From contig CANIZT010000002.1 in assembly GCA_947471905.1 (NCBI GenBank), forward strand, positions 1-45,558: a stretch of DNA of 45,558 bases. The letters run 5' to 3'. This document shows positions 9,555 to 19,090 of the stretch, one piece after another. Position 1 is the first letter of the stretch. Every line of letters begins with the position of its first letter. The notes below the pieces were generated by a model. It ran no database searches. It worked only from the letters and a program-made list of their open reading frames with translations, and was not told where the DNA came from. Origin of the DNA: Verrucomicrobiaceae bacterium (lineage in GTDB: Bacteria > Verrucomicrobiota > Verrucomicrobiia > Verrucomicrobiales > Verrucomicrobiaceae). A program made the position numbers and the translations under genes.

Positions 9555-10885
9555 AAACAAACACATCATCCATCTCACGCCGCGCTTTCCTGCGCGGAGC
9601 AGGAGCCACGCTGGCGCTGCCGTGGTTGCCTTCATTCGCATGGGCACAAGGTGGTAAAGCCGCCGAGAATGCCAAAGCACCCGTGCGTTACGGCTCCATG
9701 CTTTTCGCCAACGGCGTGAATCCGCACGAGTGGTGGGCGAAGGGCGAGGGCGAGGCGATGGAGCTTTCGAGCACGTTGCAACCGCTCGCGGCGTTCAAGC
9801 GCGACATCACGGTGATGCGCGAGTTGCACGTCTTCAACAACACCAGCGGACCGCACTGGCCGCTGTTCTCGAATTACCTCAGCGGCGCGCAGTTCAAGGA
9901 GACGCTCATTCCCGAGGGCGGCGAGTCCATTGACCAGCTCATCGCGCGGCACACGGGCAAGGAGACCGCGGTGCCGAGTCTCGTGCTCGCGGTGGAGCCG
10001 GCGGAGAGTGGGCTGCGCAGCGGCGTGCCGAGCGTGTATTACGGCACCGTGTCGTGGTCGTCGAAGAACACGCCCATCGCGCCCGAGGTGTATCCGCGCG
10101 CGGTGTTCGACCGGCTCTTCGACACCAGCGGATTGCTGCGCGACAAGAGCGTGCTCGACGCCGTGCTCGCGCAATCGAAGGACACACGCCGCAACCTCGG
10201 CGCGCAGGACCAGCAGAAGCTCGATGAGTTCATGACCAGCGTGCGCGACCTCGAACAGCGCATCGAGCGTGCGACGAAAGAAGAACGCCTTGAAGGCTGG
10301 CGTCCAACGTTGGCAAAGCCAAACATGAACCGCCCCGCCGCCGAACTGCCGCAGGACGTTCGCGCGCACATGCGCATGATGCTCGACCTCATCCTGCTCT
10401 CCTGGCGCATGGACAAGACCCGCGTCGCCACCCTCATCTTCAACCGCGACGTGTCGCACATGAAGTTCGGCTTCCTCGACGGCGTGCTCAACGAGCAGCT
10501 CCACAGCATTTCGCATCACAAGGAAGACCCGAAGAAGCTCGCGTCGTATCAGCGCATCAATCAGTTCCACGTCGAGCAGCTCGCCTACCTCATGGCGCAG
10601 ATGAAGCAGGTGGACGAAGGCAACGGCACCACGCTGCTCGACAACGTGATGCTGCAATTCGGCAGCAACATGTTCAACGGCGACAGCCACGACGGCCGCA
10701 ATCTCCCGATGATTCTCGCCGGCCACGGCGGCGGCACCATCGCCGGCGGACGAAACATCGACAGTGGCTCACTCCCCGCCGAACGCCAGCGCGCCTGCAA
10801 CCTCTACCTCGCCCTCGCGCAGCGCATGGGCGTGAAGCTGGAAAAATTCGGCGACAGCGTCGAGGCGCTGCAGGGGCTTGCATGA
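9551..10885 (+). CDS. DUF1552 (HXXSHH family) Tat-exported protein
   Basis: The 444-residue product carries a Tat signal (SRRAFLRGAGATLALPWLP). DUF1552 features follow: a RELHVFNNTSGPHWPLFSN segment, a helix with QDQQKLDEFMTSVRDLEQRIER, and the canonical signature HSISHH at residues 318-323. The start ATG overlaps the FG-GAP stop (ATGA), and its own stop overlaps the next start the same way. Unlike the other DUF1552 genes here it is not next to a DUF1592 gene. The nearest candidate partner is the long DUF1592 protein two genes upstream. Function is unknown. Histidine clusters like this could bind a metal, but that is inference. Confidence 0.92.
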   Translation: MKTNTSSISRRAFLRGAGATLALPWLPSFAWAQGGKAAENAKAPVRYGSMLFANGVNPHEWWAKGEGEAMELSSTLQPLAAFKRDITVMRELHVFNNTSGPHWPLFSNYLSGAQFKETLIPEGGESIDQLIARHTGKETAVPSLVLAVEPAESGLRSGVPSVYYGTVSWSSKNTPIAPEVYPRAVFDRLFDTSGLLRDKSVLDAVLAQSKDTRRNLGAQDQQKLDEFMTSVRDLEQRIERATKEERLEGWRPTLAKPNMNRPAAELPQDVRAHMRMMLDLILLSWRMDKTRVATLIFNRDVSHMKFGFLDGVLNEQLHSISHHKEDPKKLASYQRINQFHVEQLAYLMAQMKQVDEGNGTTLLDNVMLQFGSNMFNGDSHDGRNLPMILAGHGGGTIAGGRNIDSGSLPAERQRACNLYLALAQRMGVKLEKFGDSVEALQGLA

Positions 10886-11739
10886 GAACTCTCCTCGTAT
10901 TCGCGTTCATCGCATTTGCCTCACGTTGCTTCGCTGAGGAACCACAAGTCATCCCGCTTTGGCCTGACAAGCCGCCGCAATTTCTCGCCGATGTAGCTGC
11001 AGAGACCTTTGAGAACGGAACGTTTCGTGGTGTGACGATTCCTAGCATCACGCTCTTTGCGCCACCGGCGGACAAGCGCAACGGCACGGCCATCATCGTC
11101 TGTGCGGGCGGCGGCTACGGCGGGCTCGCTTGGAGAATTCACGTCGAGTATGCGGCGCAGGTTTTCAATCCGATGGGCGTCACCGTCATCGGGCTAAAGT
11201 ATCGCCTACGCCCGCCGCACAAACTCGACAACGCCGGCATCCAGGCGCTCACACTGCTGGATGCGAAACGCGCCGTTCGCCTCGTCCGGCATCGCGCCAG
11301 CGAGTGGGGCATCGACCCGCGCAAAATCGGCGTCGCGGGTTATTCCGCCGGTGCGAATCTCGCGATGAATCTCGCCGCAAACTTCGATGAAGGCGACGCC
11401 GCGTCGCCCGACCCCATCGAGCGCCTCAGCAGCCGTCCCGATTTCGCAGTCGGACTCGGCACTTGGCATTGGCGCAAGCCGGGGAATCCCTTCGTTTTCA
11501 AAAAAAACTCGCCGCCCGTCTATCTCGTGCACGCCACCACCGACAAGCCTGTCGAGATTGCCACCAACATCGTCGCCGATTTGAAGAAGATCGGCGTGAC
11601 CGCGCGGCTCGACCTGTTTGAGGAAGGTGGCCACGGCGTCGGCAATCTCATCCCCACTCGGGTGCAGCACGGCTTCCCCGGCGCCCAGTGGCCCAAGCTG
11701 CTTCTGGATTGGCTGAATACCCTGAAAGACCCCCCATGA
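10882..11739 (+). CDS. Exported alpha/beta hydrolase, BD-FAE/acetylxylan-esterase-like
   Basis: The 285-residue protein has a short signal peptide (MRTLLVFAFIAFASRCFA). The oxyanion-hole segment CAGGGYGGLA lies at about residues 74-83, the nucleophile elbow GYSAGA puts the catalytic serine at residue 155, and GGHGVG near residue 250 supplies the histidine. This layout fits small secreted carbohydrate-ester hydrolases related to feruloyl and acetylxylan esterases, often annotated as alpha/beta hydrolase or dienelactone-hydrolase-like in Verrucomicrobiota. Acetyl or feruloyl removal from a polysaccharide is the best guess, and the substrate cannot be read from the sequence. It is coupled by ATGA overlaps to genes on both sides. 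Confidence 0.85.
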   Translation: MRTLLVFAFIAFASRCFAEEPQVIPLWPDKPPQFLADVAAETFENGTFRGVTIPSITLFAPPADKRNGTAIIVCAGGGYGGLAWRIHVEYAAQVFNPMGVTVIGLKYRLRPPHKLDNAGIQALTLLDAKRAVRLVRHRASEWGIDPRKIGVAGYSAGANLAMNLAANFDEGDAASPDPIERLSSRPDFAVGLGTWHWRKPGNPFVFKKNSPPVYLVHATTDKPVEIATNIVADLKKIGVTARLDLFEEGGHGVGNLIPTRVQHGFPGAQWPKLLLDWLNTLKDPP

Positions 11740-13763
11740 GTTTGAAACACACATTTCATCTCTGCATTGCGCTGCTCATTGCTACCTCGTCTGCATTTGC
11801 GCAGGCCGGGAAGAAGCCGGGGAAAATCTCCGACGCAGAGCGGCAGGAACTTGTTGATGGCCTCGCGCAGTTGCAGCGTGAAGTCGGCGCGGCGGAGAAA
11901 GCCGTCGCGGGCAAAGCGGACCTCGTCGCGCTGCTGCCCGACGTGCAGGTGTGCGTGAAGACGCTAGATTGGGGGCTGAACTTCGACGGCGCGATGGAGG
12001 CGAAGATGCTCGGCACGGCGCGTGAGGTTTTGAAAGTGGGACTCGAACGCGCTCAGCAGTTGCAGCGAGGTCGCGCGCCGTGGCTGGCGCAGACGGGCAA
12101 AGTCATTCGCGGCTTCCGCTCGCGGCTCGACTACAGCGTGCAGCCGTATGTCATCAATGTGCCCGCGTCGTGGAAGCCGGACGATGGGACGCCGCGCGCG
12201 CTCTTCCTCGAATGCCCGCATGCGGGACTCGTGACGGAACTCGCGGTCATCAACGCCGGTTTGCATGAGGGCAATGGCTTCGCCGATGACGAGTCGCTGC
12301 ACCTCCGCGCCTACGCGCGCGGCTACAACGCGGCGAAGTTTGCGGGCGAGGTGAACATCTTCGAACAGCTCGCGCACGCGCAGTCGCAATATCCCGTGGA
12401 TGACCGTCGCATCGTGCTGCACGGCTTCTCGATGGGCGGTTCGTGCTCGTGGCATCTCGCCGCGCATCATCCCGACCGCTGGGTCGCAGTGTCGCCCGGC
12501 GCGGGCTTCGCGGACACCGAGCACTTCGTGAAAATCTGGGAGTGGCAAAAGCAACCACCGCCTTGGCACTTCACGCTTTTCCATTACTGCAACGCCACCG
12601 ACGTGGCGGGGAACATCGCGATGGTGCCGACCTTCAGTTACGTTGGCGAGAAAGACGGTCATCGCTTTTCCCACGACGCGATGGCGGCTGCGTGCGCACG
12701 CGATGGCGTGCCGTTGCGCCGCGTGCTCGGCTTAAACACCGGCCACAACTACGAGAAGACCGCGCGCGCCGAAATCGAAGCATGGATGCGCCCCATCGTC
12801 GCCGCCGGTCGTCCGCAATCGCACAACGACGTGCGCTACTCGACCTACGGCCTGCGCTACGACCGCTGCGAGTGGGTGCGCTTAGACTTGCTCGATGAGC
12901 ATTGGAAGCGCGCCGACATCCACGCGCGGATCGAGTCGCCAGAGTTCATCCGCATCAACACCGCGAACGTGAGCGCATTCACGCTCGACAGCGCAGGTGC
13001 CGACCTCCCGCTCGCAAAGGACAAGCCTGTGCGCCTAAGCATCGACGGTCAGTATCTTGACGCTCCTCCCGTCGCCGCGCCATGGCGTGTGAGCCTTCAC
13101 AAGACTTTCAAAGAGTGGCCGAAGGAAAAAGGCAAGGCGCGCTCCCCGACAGAAGTCTGGGAACTCGGCACATTACCGAGCGAAGGCCTGCACAAAGTTC
13201 ACGGCCTCACCGGCCCCGTGGACGACGCCTTCATGGAGCGCTTCCTCTTCGTGCGCTCGACCGGCAAAGCGATGAACGAGAAAGTCGGCGCATGGGTCGC
13301 CGCCGAACTCGACCACGCGCAAAAGATGTGGCGTAAAATCTACCGTGGCGAAGTGCTCATCAAAGACGACCGCGACGTCACCGACGCTGACATCGCGACC
13401 TGCAGCCTCATCCTCTGGGGCGACCCACAGAGCAATACCCTCATCGCCCGCGTGCTGCCAAAACTCCCGCTCACCTGGACCGCCGACAAACTCACGCTCG
13501 CGGGCAACGACTGCGATGCGGCAATACACGCGCCCATCCTCATCTACCCAAACCCGCTCAAGCCACAGCGCTACGTCGTGCTCAACTCTGGCGTCACCCA
13601 ACGCGAGTCCCACCTCGGCACCAGCGCCCTTACCACCCCGAAGCTCCCCGACTTCGCCCTCATCGACCTCGACATGCCGCCCGACGGCGAAGCCCCCGGT
13701 GCTGTCGTCCACGCCGGTTTCTTCGATGAGTCATGGGAACCGAAAGCCACGAACAAACCATGA
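11736..13763 (+). CDS. Exported alpha/beta hydrolase with C-terminal beta-rich region
   Basis: The ATG at 11736 overlaps the previous stop (ATGA) and gives 675 residues with a signal peptide (MSLKHTFHLCIALLIATSSAFA). A longer frame reaching 11688 lies inside the upstream gene and is not used. A helical region at about 25-120 precedes the hydrolase core. The nucleophile elbow GFSMGGS places serine at residue 232, and NTGHNY near residue 343 is a plausible catalytic histidine. This resembles prolyl-oligopeptidase-like or feruloyl-esterase-like hydrolases. The rest, from about residue 370 on, is beta-rich and contains an SPEFIRINTANVSAFTLD stretch also seen in other exported planctomycete and verrucomicrobial hydrolases. 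The substrate is unknown. It is the last gene of the coupled run starting at 652. Confidence 0.82.
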   Translation: MSLKHTFHLCIALLIATSSAFAQAGKKPGKISDAERQELVDGLAQLQREVGAAEKAVAGKADLVALLPDVQVCVKTLDWGLNFDGAMEAKMLGTAREVLKVGLERAQQLQRGRAPWLAQTGKVIRGFRSRLDYSVQPYVINVPASWKPDDGTPRALFLECPHAGLVTELAVINAGLHEGNGFADDESLHLRAYARGYNAAKFAGEVNIFEQLAHAQSQYPVDDRRIVLHGFSMGGSCSWHLAAHHPDRWVAVSPGAGFADTEHFVKIWEWQKQPPPWHFTLFHYCNATDVAGNIAMVPTFSYVGEKDGHRFSHDAMAAACARDGVPLRRVLGLNTGHNYEKTARAEIEAWMRPIVAAGRPQSHNDVRYSTYGLRYDRCEWVRLDLLDEHWKRADIHARIESPEFIRINTANVSAFTLDSAGADLPLAKDKPVRLSIDGQYLDAPPVAAPWRVSLHKTFKEWPKEKGKARSPTEVWELGTLPSEGLHKVHGLTGPVDDAFMERFLFVRSTGKAMNEKVGAWVAAELDHAQKMWRKIYRGEVLIKDDRDVTDADIATCSLILWGDPQSNTLIARVLPKLPLTWTADKLTLAGNDCDAAIHAPILIYPNPLKPQRYVVLNSGVTQRESHLGTSALTTPKLPDFALIDLDMPPDGEAPGAVVHAGFFDESWEPKATNKP

Positions 13764-13813
13764 AATTGCAGGTGTGTGATCCTCTTTGGAGATAGCCTCT
13801 GTTTTCAACGCCC

Positions 13814-14167
13814 ATGCTTTCCCAGCCCTCATCTCCTATCAGCTTCGAAGATTTTTTAAAAGTCGAACTCCGAGTTGGACGAGTTGTAGAAGCCCGGATC
13901 TTCCCTGAAGCGCGGAAGCCAGCCTATGTGCTGAGTGTTGATTTTGGTGCTGAGATTGGAATCAAGAGATCGAGTGCCCAGATCACCGATTTGTATCAGC
14001 CTTCTGGCCTTGTGGGCAAACTCGTGGTCGCAGTGGTGAATTTCCCGCCGAAACAAATCGGCCCGCTCATGTCGGAGTGCCTTGTCACTGGATTTCACAC
14101 GCAAGGCAGCAAGGTTGTTTTGTGCGTGCCGGATGGCGATGTCCCTTTGGGCGCGCGATTACTTTGA
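13814..14167 (+). CDS. csaA: CsaA-type tRNA-binding domain protein
   Basis: The 117-residue protein is essentially one tRNA-binding (EMAP/Myf, OB-fold) domain: FLKVELRVGRVVEARIFPEARKPAYVLSVDFG near the N terminus, the KRSSAQIT segment in the middle, then VVNFPPKQIGPLMSECLVTGF and a VPDGDVPLGARL ending. This matches the CsaA family, small homodimeric proteins proposed to bind tRNA or to act as export chaperones. It lacks a signal peptide and is one of the few cytoplasmic products in the window. It sits alone, 50 bases after the hydrolase gene and 43 bases before the sulfatase pseudogene, so it need not belong to either unit. Confidence 0.9.
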   Translation: MLSQPSSPISFEDFLKVELRVGRVVEARIFPEARKPAYVLSVDFGAEIGIKRSSAQITDLYQPSGLVGKLVVAVVNFPPKQIGPLMSECLVTGFHTQGSKVVLCVPDGDVPLGARLL

Positions 14168-14210
14168 GGTCAGGTTTATTGATGCGCGTTCGTTTTGGAA
14201 TGACCACACG

Positions 14211-15535
14211 ATGACATCATCTTCTACCCATCCATCAAGGCGTCTATTCGCTCTGGCTTGCCTCCTCTCAGTGACACCTCAGCAAAGCGATGCTGCGGAA
14301 CAGAAACCCAATGTCCTCTTCATCATCGCCGATGACCTCACGAAGACGCTGCCGTGTTACGGCTACTTGCTGGCGCAGACGCCGAATGTGGACCGGCTCG
14401 CGGCGCGTGCAGTGCGGTTTGACCGCGCGTATTGCTAGTATCCGGTGTGCAGTCCGTCGCGCACGTCATTCATGAGCGGACGCCGGCCGGAGCACACGGG
14501 GATGTATGGCAACAGCGGCAACTCGCGGACGCCGCTGCTGAAGGACACGGTCTTCATGCCGCAGCATTTTGCGGCGAACGGTTACTTCACCGCGCGGTTG
14601 GGCAAGGTGTTTCACATCGGCAGCGATGTGCCGGAGTGCTGGGACGTGACCGAGGAAGGTTCGCCGGGGACGCGAGCTACTCAATTCTCAAGGGCGGCAA
14701 GGACCAGCTCATCGACGTGCGAAACGGCAAGCGTGCGGTGGAGTTGCTCGAACAAGGCGAGAAGCAGAACGCGGAGGGCAAGCCGTTCTTCCTCGCCGTC
14801 GGGTTCCGTCGTCCGCATCTGCCGCACGTCGCGCCGTTTGATTTCTTCGACCGGTATCCCGCCGAGAAAATGCCGCTGCCGGAAAAGGGCGGGCCGAAAA
14901 TCACCGGCATCAAAAGCGACGTGAGCGCGGAAGATTCGCGCGAGGCGCTGCGCGGCTACCTCGCGTGCGTGAGTTTCATGGACGAGCAGCTCGGTCGCGT
15001 GCTCGATGCGATGGACGCGCAGAAGCTCTGGGACAACACCATCGTCGTGCTCCTTGGCGACCACGGCTACCTCCTCGGCTCACGCGGCGGTTGGTGGGGC
15101 AAAGGCGTGCTCTACAACGAAGCCGCCAGCACCACGTTGCTCGTCGCCGCACCGGGCAAAGCAAAGGGCGTTGGCTGCTCGCGGGTCGTGGAGTTCCTCG
15201 ATTTCTATCCCACGCTCACCGAACTCTGCGGCCTGCCCGCGCCGACCAGCGTCGAGGGAAAGAGCTTTGTGCCATTGCTGACGAAGCCCGACGCGCCGTG
15301 GGACCAAGTCGCCTACACGATGGTCGCAAAAGGTGACAAGCCCGCCGGTCTCGCAGTGAGCAACGAGCGCTTCCGCTACCTCGAAAACGCCGATGGCAGC
15401 GTGGAGCTGTTCGATGTGCAGGCCGACCCGCGCGAGTGGCACAACCTCGCAACAGTTGCCGCGTACGCCCCCGACCTCGCAGCGATGAAGAAGCTCGCCG
15501 ACGACTACAAAGCGAAATTCCGCAATGCGCCTTGA
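14211..15535 (+). pseudogene. Sulfatase (iduronate-2-sulfatase-like) broken by a TAG and a frameshift
   Basis: The start at 14211 leads into a signal peptide and the sulfatase N terminus (KPNVLFIIADDLTKTLPCYG). A TAG at 14436-14438 interrupts the conserved YCxYPVCSPSRTS region, where relatives usually have glutamine, so one CAG to TAG change would explain it. The formylglycine cysteine codon at 14448-14450 and its CSPSR context are intact behind the stop. Near 14666-14669 the frame shifts by one base: adding one G to the GGGG run joins the upstream frame (WDVTEEGSPG) to the downstream frame (DASYSILKGGKDQL). From there the frame is open to 15535, including FFLAVGFRRPHLPHV, VVLLGDHGYLLG and a normal C terminus. 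With both lesions repaired it would be about 441 residues. The few changes suggest recent inactivation or assembly errors. Confidence 0.85.
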
Positions 15536-15673
15536 ACCGCCTCACATCATTTTCATCTTCGTTGAAGATCCAGTTCCACGTTTTCACCTCAATGATTCTT
15601 GCTGTCTTCACCTCGCTGGAATCAGAGCATCAAGTCATCGATGCGTCATTTCCAATCTCTCTTTCCATCCGCA

Positions 15674-16870
15674 ATGAATCCTAATTCCCTCACTCGCCGC
15701 ACCCTCCTTCGTCAGACTTTCGCCATGGGAGGCTGGGCATTGTTAAATCCCTTCTGGCGGGCACTCGCGGCGGACGCTGCAGGACCGCTGAAGGTGAAGC
15801 AGGTGCGCGTCATCGAACTCACTGACGCGGCTGATCCGAACCACAAGAGCCAATACGTCGAGGTCATCTCGGAGTCGGGTTTGGTCGGGCTCGGCGGGCC
15901 GATCTATCCCGAGCAAGACTTCATCATCGCAAAGGATCTCGCGCCCGTGATCAAAGGTCGCGACGCGATGGCCTATGAAGCGTTGTGGGATGCGATGAAG
16001 CTCTCGGACCGGCACAGCCGCGCCGGTCTCTACATGATGGCGATCAGCGCGGTGGACATCGCGCTTTGGGATCTGCGCGGCAAGCATCTCGGTCGGCCTG
16101 TCTATGAACTGCTCGGCGGTCCCACCCGCTCATCCGTCCCGATTTATGGCAGCATGCTGGGCTACGACACCGCGCCGGAGGCGGCGCGCAAGACCGCGCG
16201 CGATTTCTATGATCGCGGCTTCACGGCGCAGAAGTGGTTCTTTGAACATGCGCCGGCAGCGGGCAGCGATGGCTTCAACAAAAACGTCGCGCTCGTGCGG
16301 GCGCTGCGCGAGGAACTGGGACCGGACGCGGAAATCATGTTTGACTGCAAGTGGGCGTGGGACGTGCCCTACGCCGTGCAGTTTGCCAAAGCAGTGCGCG
16401 AGTTTAACCCGAAGTGGCTGGAGGAGCCGGTGCGCTCCGAAAACCTCGACGGCTACACGGCGTTCAAACGCGATGGCGGCGTGCCGGTCGCAGGCGGTGA
16501 GCACCTCTACTCGCGCTGGGAGGTGAAGCAGTATCTCGACCGCGGTCTGCTCGACTACGTGCAGACCGATCCCGAATGGTGCGGCGGCATCACGGAACTC
16601 GTGAAAATCTGCACGATGTGCGAGGTGCATGGCGTGCCGGTGATTCCCCACGGCCATCACATCTGGGCCTCGCTCCACGTAGTCGCCTCACGTTCTGCCC
16701 GCGTGTGCCCGATGGCCGAGTTCCTCTTCCACTGGATGCCGGAGAAGCAGTATTTTCAGGACACGATCATCACGCCGGACAAAGGACGCATCACGCTGCC
16801 AACGAAGCCGGGCCTGGGCTTCGGCATTGATGACTCCAAGGTGGCGTCGAGGCGTGAAATCAAGGGGTGA
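15674..16870 (+). CDS. Tat-exported mandelate racemase/enolase-superfamily dehydratase-like enzyme
   Basis: The ATG at 15674 gives 398 residues with a Tat signal (TRRTLLRQTFAMGGWALLNP). An earlier ATG at 15641 is possible but adds an untypical N terminus. The body has the enolase-superfamily capping domain and barrel. Metal ligands are D224 (FDCKWAW), E250 (WLEEPV) and E276 (GGEHLYS), with QKWFFE at the end of the second barrel strand and PHGHH near residue 322 as candidate catalytic residues. Acid-sugar dehydratases (L-rhamnonate, D-galactonate type) are the closest group by these motifs. The product would be a 2-keto-3-deoxy acid. Export is unusual, because characterised members are cytoplasmic. 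The GH42 gene follows 34 bases downstream and a KdgT permease lies further down the same run. Confidence 0.85.
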   Translation: MNPNSLTRRTLLRQTFAMGGWALLNPFWRALAADAAGPLKVKQVRVIELTDAADPNHKSQYVEVISESGLVGLGGPIYPEQDFIIAKDLAPVIKGRDAMAYEALWDAMKLSDRHSRAGLYMMAISAVDIALWDLRGKHLGRPVYELLGGPTRSSVPIYGSMLGYDTAPEAARKTARDFYDRGFTAQKWFFEHAPAAGSDGFNKNVALVRALREELGPDAEIMFDCKWAWDVPYAVQFAKAVREFNPKWLEEPVRSENLDGYTAFKRDGGVPVAGGEHLYSRWEVKQYLDRGLLDYVQTDPEWCGGITELVKICTMCEVHGVPVIPHGHHIWASLHVVASRSARVCPMAEFLFHWMPEKQYFQDTIITPDKGRITLPTKPGLGFGIDDSKVASRREIKG

Positions 16871-16904
16871 GTCGCGTTAGACAGTGCGCCACTTTGCAGA
16901 CCCA

Positions 16905-19064
16905 ATGAACCGCCGAACCTTCATCGCACAAACCTCCGCCGGGCTCGCGCTCATGGCGCTTCCTCGCCATTCTCTCTTTGGCGCAGCCGCACGGGATGCG
17001 GCACCCGGCTTTCATTTTGGTGCGGTCTATTTTCGCGGGCAGAACAATCCGCCGCGCGAAGACTGGGAGCGTGATCATCGTGTGGCGGCGGAGGATGGGC
17101 ACACGTTGTTCCGGCATTGGGTGTCGTGGAATGTGGTCGAGGTGGCGCCGGGGAAATTTGAATGGGCGGACTATGAACGGATGCTCGATCTCGCGGCGAA
17201 GAACGGCATCCGCGTGGTGTTGGCCGAGATGATCGTAGATTTCCCAGAATTGTTCATAGCCGCGCATCCCGAGGCACCCATCGAGATGGCCAGCGGCGTG
17301 AAGCGCCAAAGCGAAATGCACGGCAGTAGCATGAATGGCGGCCACCGCGCGCTGTGCCTGAATCATGCACCTGTGCGCGAAGCAGCGGAGCGTTTCCTCA
17401 GCGCGATGGCCTCGCGCTTTCGCGGACATTCCGCGCTGCTCGGCTACGACATCTGGAACGAATGCACGGAATACAACGCCGAGCGTCTTTGCTTTTGCGG
17501 GGCATGCCTGCAGGCGTTTCGCGATTGGTTGCGCGCGAAGCATGGCGAGATCGCGGCGGTCGCGAAGCGTTGGCATCGCCCGAGCCTCACTGCTTTTGAC
17601 CAGATCGAACTTCCCCGCGCGCCCGGTTTGTTTCCCGACTTCCTCGACAGCATCCGCTGGCGCAATGAAGACGCGCAGCACTGGATGCGCTGGCGTCGCG
17701 ATGTGATCAAAAAGACCGACGGGCAAGCGCTCATCATCGCTCATGGCAATGCGCGCACTCATGCCGATGCGAGCGTGTGCGTGGGTGATGATTTTCGCGC
17801 GGCGGAAAACTGCGACGTCTTCGGCTACACGCATTACTTCGGCCAGGGCCACCCGCCGCTGCTTTCGGGCGATCTCATCCGCAGCGCCGCGCGCGGCAAG
17901 CCCTTCTGGCGTGCGGAAGCCATCGGCGGCCCGCAGTGGTTTCGCCGCAAACCTGGCGAACCCAAACCGAGCATGGATGAACTCGATGACCCGGCGGCGA
18001 TCCGACTCGACGCGCTCATGAGCATGGCCACCGGTGCCACGGCATACATGAACCCTCGCTGGCGTTCGTTGCTGGATGGGCCGCTCTTCAGTGCCTTCGG
18101 CTGGTATGCAGACGACGGCAGCCGCACCGCGAAGTCGGAGGAAATCAAGCGCCTCGCTCAATGGAGCAAGCAATCCGATGTCCTCGCGCTATGGAAGATG
18201 AAACCCGAACGTGGCGCTGTGGCGCTCGTGCTCGTCGATGAATCGCAAGACTGGTGCTACGCGATGCAAGGCGACACCAACGTCTATGCCGCGTGCGTGC
18301 GCGGTATGCATCGCGAACTGACTGCCGCGGGTCTGTCGTGTGACTTCGCCAAGCCCGACGCCGCCCAGCTTCGCGACCATCGCGCGGCCTATGTGCCGTT
18401 TCCTGTCGCGATGTCCGCCGCCACGATGGACACGCTTATCACATGGGCCAAAGCGGGAGGCCATCTCGTGCTCGAAGCCTGCGCCGGTTATTTCGACGAG
18501 CAGGCCCACGCCTTTTCACATCAGCCGAGTCGCACGCTCGGCGAACTCTTCGGCGCCATCGTCGGACACAGCAGCTTCGCGCTCGATCAACACGATGGAT
18601 TGACGATTCAAACACAGTCCGGCGACCTGCCTTGCGCCATCTACCGGCAAAGCTTCAATCCACAAGCGAAGCACGAAATCCTTGGCCACTTCACCGACGG
18701 CAGTGCGGCAATCATTCGCGCGAAGACTGGCAAAGGCAGCGTCACGTTTGTCGGTTCCAATCCGAGCTATGCCATGCAGAAGCAAGTCACACCGGGCTCA
18801 CTCGCCTGGCTGCGCAGCACGCTGCAAATCCAAGACCCGCCGCCGTGCTCGAATGCCGAATGCATCGTGCTTTACTTCCATGGCGAATCCTCCCGAGCCA
18901 TCTGGCTCATCAATCCCACGAAACAAGCGCTCACAGTGAGTATTGCTGTTTCAGCAGAGCCCAAGGTTCTGCGAGGTAAATTGACGGATTACAACGCAAA
19001 GGTCAACACCGCCCAAGTCATCATTCCCTCCCGAGACGCAGTCATCTTGAAGCTGCCAGCTTGA
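16905..19064 (+). CDS. Tat-exported GH42 beta-galactosidase-like glycosidase
   Basis: The ATG at 16905 (MNRRTFIAQTSAGLALMALP) puts a Tat-type motif at the extreme N terminus of a 719-residue protein. The ATG at 16884 adds seven unlikely residues. The GH42 barrel covers about residues 40-400. DIWNE gives the predicted acid/base E186, the following CFCGAC resembles the zinc-cysteine site of GH42 enzymes, and FWRAEAIGG places the predicted nucleophile at E338. A trimerisation-like domain follows at about 440-650 (GAVALVLVDESQDW, YVPFPVAMSAATMDTLITWA) and then a small beta domain. Galactose-type sugars are the usual substrates of the family, though distant members such as this may act on other sugars. 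It lies between the exported enolase-superfamily gene and the propeller gene. Confidence 0.87.
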   Translation: MNRRTFIAQTSAGLALMALPRHSLFGAAARDAAPGFHFGAVYFRGQNNPPREDWERDHRVAAEDGHTLFRHWVSWNVVEVAPGKFEWADYERMLDLAAKNGIRVVLAEMIVDFPELFIAAHPEAPIEMASGVKRQSEMHGSSMNGGHRALCLNHAPVREAAERFLSAMASRFRGHSALLGYDIWNECTEYNAERLCFCGACLQAFRDWLRAKHGEIAAVAKRWHRPSLTAFDQIELPRAPGLFPDFLDSIRWRNEDAQHWMRWRRDVIKKTDGQALIIAHGNARTHADASVCVGDDFRAAENCDVFGYTHYFGQGHPPLLSGDLIRSAARGKPFWRAEAIGGPQWFRRKPGEPKPSMDELDDPAAIRLDALMSMATGATAYMNPRWRSLLDGPLFSAFGWYADDGSRTAKSEEIKRLAQWSKQSDVLALWKMKPERGAVALVLVDESQDWCYAMQGDTNVYAACVRGMHRELTAAGLSCDFAKPDAAQLRDHRAAYVPFPVAMSAATMDTLITWAKAGGHLVLEACAGYFDEQAHAFSHQPSRTLGELFGAIVGHSSFALDQHDGLTIQTQSGDLPCAIYRQSFNPQAKHEILGHFTDGSAAIIRAKTGKGSVTFVGSNPSYAMQKQVTPGSLAWLRSTLQIQDPPPCSNAECIVLYFHGESSRAIWLINPTKQALTVSIAVSAEPKVLRGKLTDYNAKVNTAQVIIPSRDAVILKLPA

Positions 19065-19090
19065 AACTGTTTACTTTATCCCAACACGCC

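Noticed and set aside
14436-14438. TAG read through as pyrrolysine or another recoded residue in the sulfatase
   Set aside because: No readthrough signal is visible, other genes here end normally, and the same gene also has a frameshift, so simple inactivation or sequence error is more likely.
15555-15569. ATCTTC-GTT-GAAGAT hairpin after the sulfatase pseudogene as a terminator
   Set aside because: Only six A/T-rich base pairs and no T-run. Its distance from the pseudogene stop is suitable, but the structure is too weak to call.
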